64,000 bases of DNA. Source: Limosilactobacillus portuensis. Its GTDB lineage: Bacteria > Bacillota > Bacilli > Lactobacillales > Lactobacillaceae. Under the pieces are notes generated by a model. It made no database searches. It saw only the letters and a list, made by a program, of their open reading frames with translations, and was not told the DNA's origin. The stretch is taken from contig NZ_JABUXQ010000010.1 of NCBI RefSeq assembly GCF_014838735.1, positions 1 to 64,000 on the forward strand, given 5' to 3'. Positions within the stretch are counted from its first letter, which is position 1, and each line of letters starts with the position of its first letter. Positions 63,215-64,000 of the stretch are shown piece after piece. A program made the translations under genes and the position numbers.

Positions 63215-63913
63215 TTATTTTTGTAGTTTCCGTTTAACCATTGTTGGATCGGCCTTTCCGGGATTCAATTCTACCAACTTACCTGAACCACTATAGATAA
63301 TCCATTCCGCAAGGTTCACAATATGATCGCCAGCACGTTCAAGGTAACGAATTACGGAAAGGTAATCACCATATGTTTTCACGTTTTGACCTGCTTTTAC
63401 TAATGCATTCATAATTGCTCGTTGTTGTTGAACATAGATTAGATCAACTTTCAAATCCTCGTTAGCAACTTCATAGGCCTTTTGTTCATCAGTATAAACA
63501 TATGCATCCAGAACTCGCTCTAACATCTCCCGAACAATCATCATCATCTTTTCAATCTGTTCTTCAATTTCTTTATTATGCTCTCGATCACTTAAATGGA
63601 TAGCTGCCCGGGCAATATGGGATGCATAATCGCCTAATCTTTCAATATCACTACTTGCTTTCAAAATACTGATAATCTTGCGAAAATCGCTTGCTACAGG
63701 TTGTTGCAATGCCATCAACTTAAGTGCCTCTTTTTCAAGATTAATTTCCTCATCATTAATCTTAGGATCAACTTTTAGGACCTGTTCTGCCAGTGCTGTA
63801 TCATTCTCCGTGAACGCCTTTGTTGCCTGGTATATCTGTTCACTAGCATCGATTCCCATCTCCATAAAATGACCACGAAGCCGCTTTAATTCATCGTTAA
63901 AAATTGCACCCAT
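63215..63913 (-). CDS. phoU: Phosphate signalling protein PhoU (232 aa)
   Basis: Two tandem three-helix PhoU repeats (about 5-110 and 115-220), each with a metal-binding E/DxxxD stretch (DIERLGDYASHIAR and YLERAGDHIVNLAEW). It links the Pst transporter to the PhoR-PhoP system and represses it under high phosphate. It follows pstB by 14 bases on the same strand; AGGAGGTTGTAGAT site. Confidence 0.95.
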   Translation of the reverse strand: MGAIFNDELKRLRGHFMEMGIDASEQIYQATKAFTENDTALAEQVLKVDPKINDEEINLEKEALKLMALQQPVASDFRKIISILKASSDIERLGDYASHIARAAIHLSDREHNKEIEEQIEKMMMIVREMLERVLDAYVYTDEQKAYEVANEDLKVDLIYVQQQRAIMNALVKAGQNVKTYGDYLSVIRYLERAGDHIVNLAEWIIYSGSGKLVELNPGKADPTMVKRKLQK

Positions 63914-63927
63914 CTATCTACAACCTC

Positions 63928-64000
63928 CTAACCAAACTTACCGCTTAAATAATCAGCAGTCTTTTGTTCTCGTGGATTCATAAAAATATTTGCTGTCTTA
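63928..64000 (-). CDS. pstB: PstB phosphate ABC ATPase, C-terminal end (partial)
   Basis: Only the last 23 codons lie in the window: KTANIFMNPREQKTADYLSG then KFG and TAG. The FMNPREQKTADYLSGKFG-type end is typical of PstB, and phoU follows directly, as in many Firmicutes pst operons. Confidence 0.88.
   Translation of the reverse strand, partial: KTANIFMNPREQKTADYLSGKFG

Overview
The window looks like a chromosomal segment of a heterofermentative lactic acid bacterium, most likely Limosilactobacillus or a close relative. The evidence is a class II galK-galT-galR cluster with CcpA (cre) sites, a D-lactate dehydrogenase, PepO and M20 dipeptidases, LacI/XRE/MocR regulators, strong AGGAGG ribosome binding sites, frequent GTG/TTG starts and moderate AT richness. 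The genus assignment is inference. I see no prophage, insertion sequence, CRISPR array, tRNA or rRNA gene.

Layout. 0-12 kb: universal stress protein, Lrp regulator with a GNAT acetyltransferase, dicarboxylate/amino-acid symporter, YczE-like membrane protein with an amidohydrolase, YfcC-type transporter with an M20 dipeptidase, and a MocR regulator. 11-17 kb: galactose operon (galK, galT, galR) diverging from an SGNH hydrolase, with a GalR operator and two cre boxes between them, then a frameshifted tyrosine phosphatase and small genes. 18-21 kb: hypothetical proteins, a GreA paralogue and a frameshifted pnuC. 21.4-28.6 kb: a probable antimicrobial-peptide resistance cluster. It has a BceRS-like two-component system, a BceAB-like transporter with a frameshifted permease, and a second ABC transporter with one ATPase and two permeases. 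28.6-36 kb: macro-domain protein, XRE membrane regulator, PepO, an overlapping MoxR ATPase / metallopeptidase-VWA operon with a DNA glycosylase, and a DUF488 protein. 36-47 kb: Fic pseudogene, NAD(P)HX epimerase, D-LDH, HisRS, MFS transporter, LacI regulator and a secreted glucosaminidase with five LysM repeats. 47-52 kb: two MacB/Lol-type ABC systems under a TetR repressor with two perfect operators. 52-64 kb: frameshifted zinc alcohol dehydrogenase, MntH, T-box-controlled ThrRS, aquaglyceroporin, NPP/MFS/MGMT operon, APC permease, phoU and the end of pstB.

The most striking signal is a dispersed family of about eight structured intergenic repeats, all in the first 30.2 kb. In five cases the conserved end begins exactly at the stop codon of the preceding gene (usp, the symporter, the M20 dipeptidase, galK, pepO). 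The elements fold as long hairpins whose stems differ in sequence between copies while their ends stay conserved. Other notable points are a C8 tract inside the promoter spacer of the second ABC transporter (possible phase variation), a ThrRS that lacks its TGS domain and the editing-site His/Cys residues, and a pnuC frameshift lying at a perfect 17-bp inverted repeat.

Four genes carry single-base frameshifts. These may be real decay or assembly errors and should be confirmed against reads.
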